From Butyribacter intestini (GTDB lineage Bacteria > Bacillota > Clostridia > Lachnospirales > Lachnospiraceae): a stretch of DNA of 64,000 nt. This document shows, piece by piece, positions 26,709 through 36,914 of the stretch (positions are counted from its first letter, which is position 1; the number at the start of each line of letters is the position of its first letter). The notes beneath the pieces are model-generated. The model had not been told where the DNA came from. It saw nothing but the letters and a program-made list of their open reading frames with translations, and made no database searches. The DNA lies in contig LLKB01000001.1 of assembly GCA_001414325.1 (NCBI GenBank), positions 1,353,156 to 1,417,155 on the forward strand, written 5' to 3'. The position numbers were made by a program, and so were the translations under genes.

Positions 26709-29054
26709 TTAATATGTATATTTGTAACTATAATATGCCGTCTGCAGATTTATATCCGAAGTAAAAGCATTATTTCTCAAATCTATAGCATGTTTCATTT
26801 TACTGTTTTTTGATACTGTTACCGTTATCGTCTTTGAACTGTATGCTTTCATATTCACTTTCTTATTAACCACTCTCTGGTGCAGACATCTGCCATTTGC
26901 GTATATTTTTACATCAAGTGCCTTTATAACTTTTAATTTTCTGTCAGTATATGTATTATATAATTTTATTTTGACTTTAAGTTTGTTCCCTGAAAAATAT
27001 GTCTTTACAACCTGATAATATATCCTGTCGAGAAGCATATCTTTAATTTTTGCAGAAGGCTGTGTATATACATTCTTATGTACTGTAACTTTCTTCTTTA
27101 TTGTAATACCATTCACCTTACATTTTAATGTTGCAACACCCGTTTTTTTAGCTGTTATCTTTCCATTTTTCACCGTTAATATCTTTTTATTTGATGATGA
27201 CCATCTTTCTTTTTTTGATGAATTTGATCCTATAATTCGCATTTTGCAGCTAAGCCCCTCTGTCATAGTGCCATCCATTCCAATCATATACGGTGTATCA
27301 ACAGTAACACTGCAAGTTAATTTGACTCCGTCAACTTTGCATATAATCAAAGCATTACCTCGTTTTTTTGCCGTAATTTTCCCACTCTTTGATACCGTGG
27401 CTACTTTTTTATTTGATGTACTCCATTTCAAAGTTCCTTTTTTATCAAGCACTTTTACTTTCTGCGTATTTCCAATATACAAATAACATCTTGAGCAATT
27501 CAGATAAGGACCTTTAACATTAACTTCACATGACATCTCATAACTTCTTGTTCCTATTTTCATAGTGACATCTACAACTGTATTACCTCTTCCGGCTGCC
27601 TTCAAAATACACTTATCATCCCCACTTTTTGTAACCCTCACCACACTTTCGTCACGAGATATAAATAATACCTCATCCCATTTGTATCCTGTATAATCTT
27701 TCCCATCATCATATGTAAGAACAGGCTTAAGTGTAAACTTTTCATTTACTCTCATTTTTACGAAAGATTCATTAAGTGAAATCTGCGGCTCCTGAACTAC
27801 TATCTCATATTTTTTCACGACTCCATCCCATGTCGTTGCTGTTATGTTAGTCGTTCCCATATTGACAGATGTAACAAGACCATTTTGATTCACGATTGCA
27901 ACGCCTTCGTCTTCTGATGCCCAGGTAACTTCATTGTTCTCTCCTGAAGCCGTTGTGACTTTTGCGTTAAGCTGCATTGTCTTTTCAAGCCCTACTATCA
28001 GTTTGTCACCAGTTCCTGTAATTTCAAGGTCTTTTGTTTTTTCCCTTACAAGAACATCTATCGACCCTGTTGTATATGAATCTTCAAAACATACCCTTAC
28101 TGTATATACCTGATTTGCCTCAAGCTCACAAGATATATCTGCATTTGATATTCCTCTTTCACTTGCAATATATCCTTCTGTTTCCTGAACCTTATCTCCC
28201 TTATATATATATACTACACCGCCTACACCCTTCTGCATCTCTATCATAAAATTATATTGAGTTGTATTCTTTGGAGTAAATGTAAAATATGCCTCTGCAT
28301 CACCGCTTTTTATATCAGCACTTGCTTTTTTGTTTACTGTCAGCTCTTTTTCAGATAAAACACTGTCCGTACTTATAACCGTAACATAAAAAGTTTCTTC
28401 ATAATTATCATATGTAGAGATATTTATGCTTGTGCTGCCGGCTTTCACTGCCGTAACAACTCCGTTTTCATCAACCGTTGCAATGCCCTCATCCAGACTT
28501 CTATAAGTTATAAGTCCATTTGTCTTGATACTTGCAGGTTCAACCTGAGTATCAATCTTTAATTTGTTTTCATTTCCGATAATAATTCCTGTTCTTTTAG
28601 AAAGAACTAACGACTCTGTCTGCGGTAATATTTTCACCCCGGCACAGCTTGCATAATACATAGAACTGACTTTTTCTACCTCTATTGTATATTTTCTTCC
28701 CTCTGTCATATTATAACTGAAATAATCATTTTTTCCCGCCTTGATATGCTCAACATAGTTATTTTCAACATCATCATGAATCCTTATAGTCATTCGTTGA
28801 TCTTCATAATCATTTATTTCAATTCTATATCTTGCCGTATCTTTTGCCGTAAATGTCGCATAACCTTTACCTGTTCTGTCAGTAAAATTAATCTTATTTT
28901 CAACAGCAAGCGAAAACAGTTTATTCTTAAATGCCGCATTTTCATCTGTATATTCATTAACCGTCTGTGCCGCCTTCACTATATTTGTATCACTTGGAAT
29001 AATACTCAATGTCATTGCTATAAGCATAATAAAAACTCTAATATTCTTTTTCAT
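26709..29054 (-). CDS. secreted multi-Big_2 surface protein
   Basis: 781 residues with a signal peptide (1-~29). Order: a PPC-like beta domain (about 40-140), Big_2 (about 148-228), a second PPC-like domain (about 235-335), then four further Ig-like repeats (about 340-640). The repeats carry the Big_2 signature, for example VTWASEDEGVAIVNQNGLVT, LKWSTSNKKVATVSKSGKIT and RWSSSNKKILTVKNGKIT. The last ~110 residues resemble an SLAP-like domain that may bind the cell wall (LKVKIKLYNTYTDRKLKVI). No catalytic domain is visible, so a structural, adhesive or binding role is likely. AGGAG precedes the ATG. Confidence 0.8.
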   Translation of the reverse strand: MKKNIRVFIMLIAMTLSIIPSDTNIVKAAQTVNEYTDENAAFKNKLFSLAVENKINFTDRTGKGYATFTAKDTARYRIEINDYEDQRMTIRIHDDVENNYVEHIKAGKNDYFSYNMTEGRKYTIEVEKVSSMYYASCAGVKILPQTESLVLSKRTGIIIGNENKLKIDTQVEPASIKTNGLITYRSLDEGIATVDENGVVTAVKAGSTSINISTYDNYEETFYVTVISTDSVLSEKELTVNKKASADIKSGDAEAYFTFTPKNTTQYNFMIEMQKGVGGVVYIYKGDKVQETEGYIASERGISNADISCELEANQVYTVRVCFEDSYTTGSIDVLVREKTKDLEITGTGDKLIVGLEKTMQLNAKVTTASGENNEVTWASEDEGVAIVNQNGLVTSVNMGTTNITATTWDGVVKKYEIVVQEPQISLNESFVKMRVNEKFTLKPVLTYDDGKDYTGYKWDEVLFISRDESVVRVTKSGDDKCILKAAGRGNTVVDVTMKIGTRSYEMSCEVNVKGPYLNCSRCYLYIGNTQKVKVLDKKGTLKWSTSNKKVATVSKSGKITAKKRGNALIICKVDGVKLTCSVTVDTPYMIGMDGTMTEGLSCKMRIIGSNSSKKERWSSSNKKILTVKNGKITAKKTGVATLKCKVNGITIKKKVTVHKNVYTQPSAKIKDMLLDRIYYQVVKTYFSGNKLKVKIKLYNTYTDRKLKVIKALDVKIYANGRCLHQRVVNKKVNMKAYSSKTITVTVSKNSKMKHAIDLRNNAFTSDINLQTAYYSYKYTY

Positions 29055-29177
29055 CTTAATTGTCCTCTCCTATCCGTATATAATTCTATGCATTATGAAC
29101 ACATTGACATTTATTGTACCACATATTTACACAAAAATCTCCTAACAGCATAAAAACATCATACTTATCTCCACTTT

Positions 29178-30131
29178 CTATTTTTTCATATATGAATAAT
29201 ATCCGTCGTTTTCCTTTCGCACTGTCATATTAAATCCATCTGTTGTTTTATCTCCCTTTTCTTTAAATTTCACATTTATTTCTAACAGCTTTATATCTTC
29301 CTCCGACTGCTGTTTTTTTGTAATATTAGCCGTAAACATCAGCTTTGTTCCAGATTTACACACAACTTTTGCTTTTTTATTTTCTTTCCAATTGCTGTCT
29401 TTGTCAGATAAAACTGTTTTTTCTATCGACATACCGGCATTTGTCTCTTTAACATTGCAAATATATGTGCCTCCATCACCAGATTTGCCAAATTGCAATA
29501 TAAATTGGATTTTTGTTGTCTCTCCGTCTTTTGTTGCATGAACTTTTAATTTCTGCTTTTTGTTAGTTCTTATTTCTGTGCCATCAGCACAATTGTCCCC
29601 ACTTTTAGCCGAACCGCTGTTTTTTTCCTCCGTTTTATCATAATCTGCACTTACACCATCTTCTGTCCCACTCTTTTTATTTTTCTGCGTGTCGGATACA
29701 TTTTCATCATATCCTGCTGCTATATCCTGCAACACGCTGGTTTGTGTCCCGTCAGAGTCCTGTATTTCTTCCTCTGTTATCTCAGGATTATAGATATATA
29801 TATGTATATTTTCTGATGCATATTTAAATGTCTCACTCTCATCCATAGAATCATCATTCTTGCTTTTATCATAGTTTTTTTCAACAGTCTTCCCTGTCGA
29901 ACTTAATTCATTTTTATATGACTTTTTCGGTTTTTCATATACAAATAATGCACAACCTATGACTGCTGCGGCTGTCCCAACGGCAAATACAGTTTTTGCA
30001 TATTTTTTTAATCTCTTTCGTCTAAAAGACATCTTTTTAATATTTTCTGAATAATCCTCTGCTTCTTTTAGCATTTCTTCTGAAACACCGCCAATGGCAT
30101 ACATCAGCTTTTCCGCCTTTTTTTCGCTCAC
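29178..30131 (-). CDS. single-pass membrane protein, probable anti-sigma factor
   Basis: 317 residues. A cytoplasmic N-terminus (1-~47) opens with MYAIGGVSEEMLKEAEDYS. One membrane helix follows (about 48-66, VFAVGTAAAVIGCALFVY), and then a hydrophilic, Lys/Ser/Asp-rich extracellular part ending in a beta-type domain (from about 190). The GTG start overlaps the sigma factor stop codon by four bases (GTGA). Translational coupling and topology are those of ECF anti-sigma factors, though no zinc-binding ASD motif (HxxxCxxC) is present. The signal it responds to is unknown. Confidence 0.7.
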   Translation of the reverse strand: MSEKKAEKLMYAIGGVSEEMLKEAEDYSENIKKMSFRRKRLKKYAKTVFAVGTAAAVIGCALFVYEKPKKSYKNELSSTGKTVEKNYDKSKNDDSMDESETFKYASENIHIYIYNPEITEEEIQDSDGTQTSVLQDIAAGYDENVSDTQKNKKSGTEDGVSADYDKTEEKNSGSAKSGDNCADGTEIRTNKKQKLKVHATKDGETTKIQFILQFGKSGDGGTYICNVKETNAGMSIEKTVLSDKDSNWKENKKAKVVCKSGTKLMFTANITKKQQSEEDIKLLEINVKFKEKGDKTTDGFNMTVRKENDGYYSYMKK

Positions 30132-30685
30132 ACTACCGCCTCCTTTTCAAGCCATACGGCAAGCTCCTTTCTCATACGGCTAAGGATTGATTTTACCGTA
30201 CCCTCTTTTATATCAAGCTCCTCAGCGATTTCCTTAATATCCATAACATAGAAATATCGTTTCAAAAAGACGGTACGTTTTCTCTTAGTCTGTTTCCACA
30301 AAAAATCTTCTATTGACTCTGTAAGAAGTTTATATTCCATGTCTTTTTCCACCGTCTTTCCGTCAGTTATACACTCATTAAGTTCCTCTATTGCAATATT
30401 CACACTATTCCCTCCTCTTTTTAATGCATGCATATCCCTATACCTGTTAAGCGACAGATTCCTCACTATCTTGGCAAGAAATGTACTAAGCACTGACGGT
30501 CGGCTTGGCGGAATCGTATTCCATGTCCTTAGCCATGTATCATTTACACACTCTTTTGCATCTTCCTCATCATGTACAATACGCTCTGAAATACAAAAAC
30601 AATAACGGTCGTATTTTTCAGATAGTTCGTTAATACCGTTTTCATTTCTGTCCCATATCAACTGTACTATTTTCTCATCTTCCAT
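30128..30685 (-). CDS. ECF-type RNA polymerase sigma factor
   Basis: 185 residues. Region 2 includes DAKECVNDTWLRTWNTIPPS, and region 4 has MDIKEIAEELDIKEGTVKSILSR in its helix-turn-helix (about 145-175). It directs polymerase to a specific regulon when released by the anti-sigma protein encoded next. The open frame runs 16 codons further upstream into a repeat, but the ATG at 30685 has AAAGGAG seven bases ahead and begins MEDEKIVQLIW. A 200-bp foldback repeat starts 34 bp upstream, inside the probable 5' leader. Confidence 0.9.
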   Translation of the reverse strand: MEDEKIVQLIWDRNENGINELSEKYDRYCFCISERIVHDEEDAKECVNDTWLRTWNTIPPSRPSVLSTFLAKIVRNLSLNRYRDMHALKRGGNSVNIAIEELNECITDGKTVEKDMEYKLLTESIEDFLWKQTKRKRTVFLKRYFYVMDIKEIAEELDIKEGTVKSILSRMRKELAVWLEKEAVV

Positions 30686-30718
30686 ATATCTCCTTTTTGT
30701 TAAATTAAAAATAGGCGT

Positions 30719-30919
30719 TTGCGAAACTATCATAAATCTTGATTAAATTGTGCAGATATAACAAAAAGTGTTAGTCGGCATTTTTGTCGTCGTCAGCACT
30801 TAATCAGCGTTTTTTGCTGATTTATGTACTGCTACGAACGACAACATAGAGCGAAAGCGTGCCGACGATATTATTTGTTATATGTGTGCAATTGACACAA
30901 CATATAGTTAGTTTCGCAA
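30719..30919. repeat. foldback repeat family 2, copy 1 (201 bp)
   Basis: Ends are TTGCGAAACTA (30719-30729) and TAGTTTCGCAA (30909-30919). Inside, GATATAACAAA pairs with TTTGTTATAT, GTCGGCA with TGCCGAC, and AATCAGC with GCTGATT at the tip, so the whole unit folds as one long imperfect hairpin. Nearly identical to 57560-57758. It ends four bases before the serpin stop codon and lies in the leader of the sigma factor gene. No coding capacity recognised. Confidence 0.85.
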
Positions 30920-30923
30920 TTAT

Positions 30924-32396
30924 CTATGCAACTCTATTTACTGCTCCCATAAATATTGGAAGACCGTCACTTGTTGAAACTATTATAATAAATGGTCTGT
31001 TGCAATTCATTGTGACAGTATCCTTTTTTTCGTCTGCCAATGCATCAATGGCAATCTCTGTATATGATGCCATACTGCATCCGTTTTCGTCAATCGTCAT
31101 CCTGCTATTTTGTTTTGCTTTACTAACATAAATTCCACCTTCTGATTTATTTTCTCCATCTGACACAAACATTTTAGAAAAATCTGCTTTTTTCCCATTA
31201 AAAATATTTTTTATACCCATATCCTGCATCAATGGATTTAATTCAAGTTCACTTTTAAAATCCAGTTTAGGCATTGAAAATTTTACTATCTTAGAATAAT
31301 CCCATTTTTTATTGAATGTGTTACACAATGAAATTATCTGCTTTGCGTCCTTATTATTTATGAGTTTGTCTGCTGCCACATTTTCCTTTGGCAGTATTAT
31401 ATTCATATTTGCATTTGTCATAGGTATCGAAACTGCCTGATACCTGCCATTCTCAGTATAGGCATAAGCATACTCCGAATTTAAAAAACTGCATTTTTCC
31501 TTATCAATCTTTTCCTCCTCAGTGGTATTACCACAGGTGTATGCAGACTGGCCGTAGAATATGCCCTTCCTTGTATTGTTTTTATCAAATCTGACTTTCC
31601 ACTGCTCCTTAAAATTTACGGCTGACAACAATAACATAGCCATGTCTTTATTTGTTTTCAGATTACCTTTTATCTTACCACCTGTCTGCTCATCAATCCA
31701 TTTATTTATTTTATCATTAAAACTTTTACTTCCCATCTCTCCCGTTAAACTATACGCATTATAATCATTTTTAAGTATTGTGCCGGCTTCTCTGGAATAA
31801 TCATATTTATCACTGAGCCATGCAGAATTACCTAAAGAACAGTTTTCGGATTTTATTTTACCGCTTATATACCCCATCATCTTTCTTATTATCTTCTGTT
31901 CTTTCTCCTCTCTTTCATTTACATTTATGCAATCCGAAACATCTGCTCTAAACATATTTTTGCCAAATGAATTTAATATCTGCTCCCGACTCTGCCCTGC
32001 AGTCATTTCCGAGAGCATCCCGTTTGCAAGATACATATTTATATTTGAGCAGGCGACAAGCCCCTTTTGTGGATTATCCCCCCAGCTCTGTTTAAGAAAA
32101 TGATATAAAAGACTACTGTTATAATCTTTATAAATCTGTTTACATTTTTTAACTTCTTCATTTGACAAATTTACAGATGATTTTTTCTTCTTTCCCACAA
32201 GTTCCTTTTTCTTGTCTTGTACTTCGCTGCTTGATGACTCACCATCCTTTTTCTGAATATCAGATGTTTTTTGTGTACTTACATTTTTGTTTCCTGTTTC
32301 ATTAAGACCGGTCTTTCTGCCGCCACATCCGGTCGTTCCTGCTATTACAAGTGTCATAAATAATGCAAATGCCTTTGCAATCCTGTCTTTTCTCAT
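30924..32396 (-). CDS. lipoprotein serpin (serine protease inhibitor)
   Basis: 490 residues. A lipoprotein signal peptide ends at GTTGCGG, with the lipobox Cys at about residue 24. A charged Ser/Lys linker follows, then a serpin domain (about 75-490). Family hallmarks: NVNEREEKEQKI-type helices, NFKEQWKVRFDKNNTRKGIF, the hinge region TIDENGCSMASYTEIAID before the reactive loop, and the C-terminal RPFIIIVSTSDGLPIFMGAV. Serpins trap serine or cysteine proteases by loop insertion; on the cell surface this would defend against host or competitor proteases. The hinge (ENGCSMASYTEI) has small residues in the right places but is not the ideal Ala-rich form, so inhibitory activity is likely, not certain. 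AAAGGAGG precedes the ATG. Confidence 0.88.
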   Translation of the reverse strand: MRKDRIAKAFALFMTLVIAGTTGCGGRKTGLNETGNKNVSTQKTSDIQKKDGESSSSEVQDKKKELVGKKKKSSVNLSNEEVKKCKQIYKDYNSSLLYHFLKQSWGDNPQKGLVACSNINMYLANGMLSEMTAGQSREQILNSFGKNMFRADVSDCINVNEREEKEQKIIRKMMGYISGKIKSENCSLGNSAWLSDKYDYSREAGTILKNDYNAYSLTGEMGSKSFNDKINKWIDEQTGGKIKGNLKTNKDMAMLLLSAVNFKEQWKVRFDKNNTRKGIFYGQSAYTCGNTTEEEKIDKEKCSFLNSEYAYAYTENGRYQAVSIPMTNANMNIILPKENVAADKLINNKDAKQIISLCNTFNKKWDYSKIVKFSMPKLDFKSELELNPLMQDMGIKNIFNGKKADFSKMFVSDGENKSEGGIYVSKAKQNSRMTIDENGCSMASYTEIAIDALADEKKDTVTMNCNRPFIIIVSTSDGLPIFMGAVNRVA

Positions 32397-32588
32397 AAAA
32401 AAACCTCCTTTAAACTTCCGTTATTATTCAAAACAAACATCATAAGAAGTCAAACTTATGACAATTTTGCTTTCTACTTATAATAACCCGGTTATTTAAA
32501 GAAGGTTGCATTTTTATATAAATTTTTTAACACAATTTGCAAAAGCAATACAATGATATGGCATCATCAAGCATACCACGACATCATT

Positions 32589-35500
32589 TTACACCTCATG
32601 CTGTTCTGAGATAGTTGCCACATCTACGATAGAAAGCTTATCCTTGCCCTCTGTCTCAAGTGATGTGAGAAGTGCTGCTGCCGTATCAAGCGATGTAAGG
32701 CAGTTTACACCTGTCTCAATGGCTGTTCTTCTGATAAGGAAACCATCTTTAAGCTTGTCATCATGCGTTGGTGTATCTATTACAAGATCTATCTGATGCT
32801 CAAGCAACAGATCCATAAGTGTAGGTGCTTCTTCATTTATACGGTTTACAGGTATTGCAAGAACTCCTGCTTCGTTAAATACCTTAGCTGTTCCCCTCGT
32901 AGAGAAAATGTCATAGCCAAGTTTCTTAAAGCGTTTAGCAATCTCGATTCCCTCTTCTTTGTCAGCATCATTAAGAGTGATTATCATCTTCTTATGCTTT
33001 GGAAGATCTATTCCTGCTCCCTTAAATGCCTTATAAAGTGCTTCATTGAAGTCTTTTGATATACCGAGACACTCACCTGTTGATTTCATTTCAGGTCCAA
33101 GGCTTATCTCTGCTCCCCTAAGTTTTTCAAATGAGAATACAGGCATCTTGATGGCAATATATTTTGACTTCTTTGCAAGTCCTGTTCCATATCCGAAATC
33201 TTTAACCTTTGCACCAAGTATTACTTTTGTTGCAAGATCTACGATAGGAATACCTGTTACCTTGCTGATATATGGAACGGTACGGCTTGAACGAGGATTT
33301 ACCTCAATTACATACACCTGGTCATGGTAAACAATAAACTGTATATTTATAAGTCCGATTACATGAAGTGATTTTGCAAGTTTTCTTGTGTAATCGACAA
33401 GCATATCCTGTATTCTGTCAGTGATAGTCTGTGCAGGATATACCGAGATACTGTCTCCCGAATGAATACCTGCTCTCTCGATATGCTCCATGATACCCGG
33501 TATAAGAATATCCTCACCGTCGCATACGGCATCTACCTCTATCTCTTTACCCATAAGATATTTATCTATAAGAATAGGATGCTCCTGATGATATCTTGTT
33601 ACAACCTGCATAAATTTCTTTATATCATCATCTGATACTGCTATCTGCATACCCTGTCCGCCAAGTACATATGAAGGACGGATAAGTACCGGATAACCAA
33701 GCTCATTTGCGACTTTAAGTGCTTCTTCTGTTGTGAATACCGTATCACCCTTTGCTCTTGGTATCTGACACTCCTCGAGTATCTGATCAAACAACTCTCT
33801 ATCCTCTGCGGCATCTACATCCTCTGCACTCGTTCCGAGAATCTTAACCCCCATCTTCATAAGTGATTCGGTAAGATTGATAGCTGTCTGTCCACCAAAC
33901 TGTACCACTGCTCCATCAGGTTTTTCAAGACGGACAATATTTTCAACATCCTCCGGTGTAAGCGGCTCAAAATAGAGTTTATCTGCTATATCAAAGTCTG
34001 TACTGACTGTCTCAGGATTGTTATTTATTATAATAGTCTCATAACCTTCTTCCCTAAGTGCCCATACACTGTGAACTGAACAGTAGTCAAACTCTATACC
34101 CTGTCCTATTCTGATAGGACCTGAACCAAGAACAATTATCTTTTTCTTTTTAGTTGTATCTTCTACTTCATTCACACCGTCAAAGCAGCTATAATAATAT
34201 GGAGTTTCTGAGGCAAACTCTGCCGCACAGGTATCAACCATCTTAAATGCTGCCGTGATGCCATACTCATAACGGAGATTTTTAATCTCTTCCTCAGTCT
34301 TTCCTGTCCAGCGTGCGATTACATTATCAGGAAATTCAAGTCTCTTAGCTTCTTTTAACAGCTCTTTGTCAAGATTTCCTTTTGACTCTTTAATCTTCTT
34401 CTCCATCTCTACGAGAATTGCAAGTTTATCGATAAACCACTTGTCAATCTTTGTAACCTCATGAATTTCATCATAAGAAGCGATTCCTCGGCGGAGTATT
34501 TCTGCTATAAGGTAAATTCTGCGGTCATCTACTACTGAAAGATGCTCGAGAACCTCCTCGTCAGACATATTATCATAATCTCCTGTCTCAAGGCAGTCAA
34601 CATGCTGTGAAAGTGACCTGATGGCTTTCATAAGTCCACCCTCAAAATTCGTGCAGATACTCATAACCTCACCTGTCGCTTTCATCTGCGTGGTAAGAGT
34701 TCTCTTTGCACTGATAAATTTATCAAATGGAAGACGAGGTATCTTAACTACCACATAGTCAAGTGCAGGCTCAAAACTTGCATATGTCTTTCCTGTTACG
34801 GCATTCGGAATCTCATCAAGCGTATATCCGAGTGCTATCTTTGCTGAAACCTTTGCAATAGGATAACCCGTTGCCTTTGAAGCAAGAGCTGATGAACGGC
34901 TTACACGAGGATTTACCTCTATTACTATATATTCAAATGATGTAGGATGAAGTGCAAACTGAACATTACATCCACCCGTGATTCCAAGTTCGTCGATAAT
35001 CTTTAAAGCAGATGTACGAAGCATCTGATACTCTTTGTCTGACAATGTCTGTGACGGTGCAACTACGATACTGTCACCTGTATGAACTCCGACCGGGTCA
35101 AGGTTTTCCATGTTGCAGACGGTAATGCAGGTTCCGTTGCTGTCACGCATTACCTCATACTCTATCTCTTTCCATCCTGCGATACATCTCTCTACAAGTA
35201 CCTGTCCTACTCTTGAAAGTCTAAGACCATTTGAAAGTATCTCCACAAGTTCTTCCTCATTGTGTGCTATACCGCCGCCTGAACCTCCGAGCGTATATGC
35301 AGGACGAAGTACGACCGGATAACCGATCTTATTTGCAAATTCGATACCGTCTTCAATATTTTCAACGAGTTCTGATGATGCACACGGCTCACCGATTTTC
35401 TCCATAAGGTCTTTAAATTCCTGACGACCCTCAGCATTTCTGATAGTCTCTGCTGTCGTTCCGAGAAGTCTTACTCCGTGGCTCTCAAGAAATCCGGACT

Positions 35501-35810
35501 CAGCAAGCTCCATGCCGAGATTAAGACCTGCCTGTCCGCCCATGTTAGGCAAAAGACTATCAGGCTTTTCAACTTCGATTATATGCTGCAATACCTCTGT
35601 TGTAAGTGGCTCTATATAGACCTTATCTGCAATATCTTTATCTGTCATAATAGTTGCAGGATTAGAATTGACGAGGATAACTTCCATTCCCTCCTCTTTA
35701 AGAGAGCGGCACGCCTGTGTTCCTGCATAATCAAACTCTGCGGCCTGTCCGATTACAATAGGACCAGAACCTATTACAAGTACCCTTTTGATTCCTTCCA
35801 TCTTTGGCAT
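32589..35810 (-). CDS. carB: carbamoyl-phosphate synthase large subunit
   Basis: 1073 residues, standard length. Two homologous ATP-grasp halves each begin with the VLVIGSGPIVIGQAAEFDY-type motif (residue 9, and IIVLGSGPIRIGQGIEFDY at about 556). A C-terminal MGS-like allosteric domain starts near 940. It makes carbamoyl phosphate from bicarbonate, two ATP and ammonia from CarA, for pyrimidine and arginine synthesis. Start and carA stop overlap by one base (TAATG), so the two are translationally coupled. Last gene of the GS-like/ANTAR/carAB operon. Confidence 0.98.
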   Translation of the reverse strand: MPKMEGIKRVLVIGSGPIVIGQAAEFDYAGTQACRSLKEEGMEVILVNSNPATIMTDKDIADKVYIEPLTTEVLQHIIEVEKPDSLLPNMGGQAGLNLGMELAESGFLESHGVRLLGTTAETIRNAEGRQEFKDLMEKIGEPCASSELVENIEDGIEFANKIGYPVVLRPAYTLGGSGGGIAHNEEELVEILSNGLRLSRVGQVLVERCIAGWKEIEYEVMRDSNGTCITVCNMENLDPVGVHTGDSIVVAPSQTLSDKEYQMLRTSALKIIDELGITGGCNVQFALHPTSFEYIVIEVNPRVSRSSALASKATGYPIAKVSAKIALGYTLDEIPNAVTGKTYASFEPALDYVVVKIPRLPFDKFISAKRTLTTQMKATGEVMSICTNFEGGLMKAIRSLSQHVDCLETGDYDNMSDEEVLEHLSVVDDRRIYLIAEILRRGIASYDEIHEVTKIDKWFIDKLAILVEMEKKIKESKGNLDKELLKEAKRLEFPDNVIARWTGKTEEEIKNLRYEYGITAAFKMVDTCAAEFASETPYYYSCFDGVNEVEDTTKKKKIIVLGSGPIRIGQGIEFDYCSVHSVWALREEGYETIIINNNPETVSTDFDIADKLYFEPLTPEDVENIVRLEKPDGAVVQFGGQTAINLTESLMKMGVKILGTSAEDVDAAEDRELFDQILEECQIPRAKGDTVFTTEEALKVANELGYPVLIRPSYVLGGQGMQIAVSDDDIKKFMQVVTRYHQEHPILIDKYLMGKEIEVDAVCDGEDILIPGIMEHIERAGIHSGDSISVYPAQTITDRIQDMLVDYTRKLAKSLHVIGLINIQFIVYHDQVYVIEVNPRSSRTVPYISKVTGIPIVDLATKVILGAKVKDFGYGTGLAKKSKYIAIKMPVFSFEKLRGAEISLGPEMKSTGECLGISKDFNEALYKAFKGAGIDLPKHKKMIITLNDADKEEGIEIAKRFKKLGYDIFSTRGTAKVFNEAGVLAIPVNRINEEAPTLMDLLLEHQIDLVIDTPTHDDKLKDGFLIRRTAIETGVNCLTSLDTAAALLTSLETEGKDKLSIVDVATISEQHEV

Positions 35811-36913
35811 TATTTATTTCCTCCAATCATCTTCATAAATTCATCAAACAACATTTCTGAGTCCTTAGGACCTGCATTTGCCTCAGGATGAAACTGCACT
35901 GTCTTTACAGGCTTTCCTATATATTCAAGTCCCTCTATAGTTCCGTCATTTACATTTACAAACCACGGTTTTGCCACTGATGCATCTATTCCGTCCGCAT
36001 CTACTACATATCCATGATTCTGTGAAGAAATATATACTTTTCCGGTCTCAAGATTTTTGACTGGATGGTTTGCTCCTCTATGTCCGTATTTCATCTTATA
36101 TGTCTTTGCATTATGTGCAAGTGCCATAAGCTGATGACCGAGACAGATTGCAAATACAGGTATATTTGAATCGGCAAGTTTTTTTACCTGTGCGATAATA
36201 TCTACACACTCAGCAGGATCTCCCGGTCCGTTTGTTATCATAATTCCGTCAGGCTTTGATGCGATAACCTCGTCTGCATCAAAATCACACGGATAAACAG
36301 TTACATTGCATCCTCTGTTTAAAAGGCATCTTATAATGTTTTTCTTTGTTCCAACATCAATAACTGCAACATCTTTGTCAGCCGCAACGCTCTCTGAGCC
36401 TATATCTCCCGGAACATATTTTTCAATCTTGTCACATGAAACTTTCTTAACTACACCTGTGACCGTATATTCTTTAAGCTTTGGAATGATCTCATCGAGA
36501 TTATAATTTTCATTTGTTGTTATCATTCCATTCATTGTACCTTTTTCACGAAGTATCTTTGTCAATGCTCTTGTATCTATGCCGCTGATACCCGGAATAT
36601 CATTTTTTTCAAGGAAATGCTGTACGGTGTCTTCTGAACGGAAATTACTTGGAACTCTTGCAAGTTCTCTAACGATAAAGCCGTCAGGCCAGCCTTTTTT
36701 TGACTCCATATCCTTATAGCATATTCCATAGTTTCCAATAAGCGGATACGTCATGGTAACTGCCTGTCCCGCATAACTTGGATCTGTAAGAACCTCTAAA
36801 TAACCTGTCATTGATGTATTAAAAACAATCTCTGAGATTATCTCTTTGTCAACACCAATACTTTTTCCTTCAAATACTGTTCCATCTTCTAATATAAGAA
36901 ACGCTTTCTTCAT
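35810..36913 (-). CDS. carA: carbamoyl-phosphate synthase small subunit (glutaminase)
   Basis: 367 residues. N-terminal CPSase_sm domain (LEDGTVFEGKSIG) and C-terminal class I glutamine amidotransferase with the nucleophile Cys in FAICLGHQLMALA and the His-Glu pair in VQFHPEA. It hydrolyses glutamine and supplies ammonia to CarB. The ATG at 36913 lies one base after the stop of the ANTAR gene, with AAAGGAATGG upstream; an earlier in-frame ATG inside the ANTAR gene is less likely. Tight packing shows co-transcription with the ANTAR and GS-like genes. Confidence 0.97.
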   Translation of the reverse strand: MKKAFLILEDGTVFEGKSIGVDKEIISEIVFNTSMTGYLEVLTDPSYAGQAVTMTYPLIGNYGICYKDMESKKGWPDGFIVRELARVPSNFRSEDTVQHFLEKNDIPGISGIDTRALTKILREKGTMNGMITTNENYNLDEIIPKLKEYTVTGVVKKVSCDKIEKYVPGDIGSESVAADKDVAVIDVGTKKNIIRCLLNRGCNVTVYPCDFDADEVIASKPDGIMITNGPGDPAECVDIIAQVKKLADSNIPVFAICLGHQLMALAHNAKTYKMKYGHRGANHPVKNLETGKVYISSQNHGYVVDADGIDASVAKPWFVNVNDGTIEGLEYIGKPVKTVQFHPEANAGPKDSEMLFDEFMKMIGGNK

Positions 36914-36914
36914 A

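Noticed and set aside
30686-30733. Longer sigma factor start at 30733
   Set aside because: The extra 16 codons run into the foldback repeat and lack a ribosome site; the ATG at 30685 has AAAGGAG.
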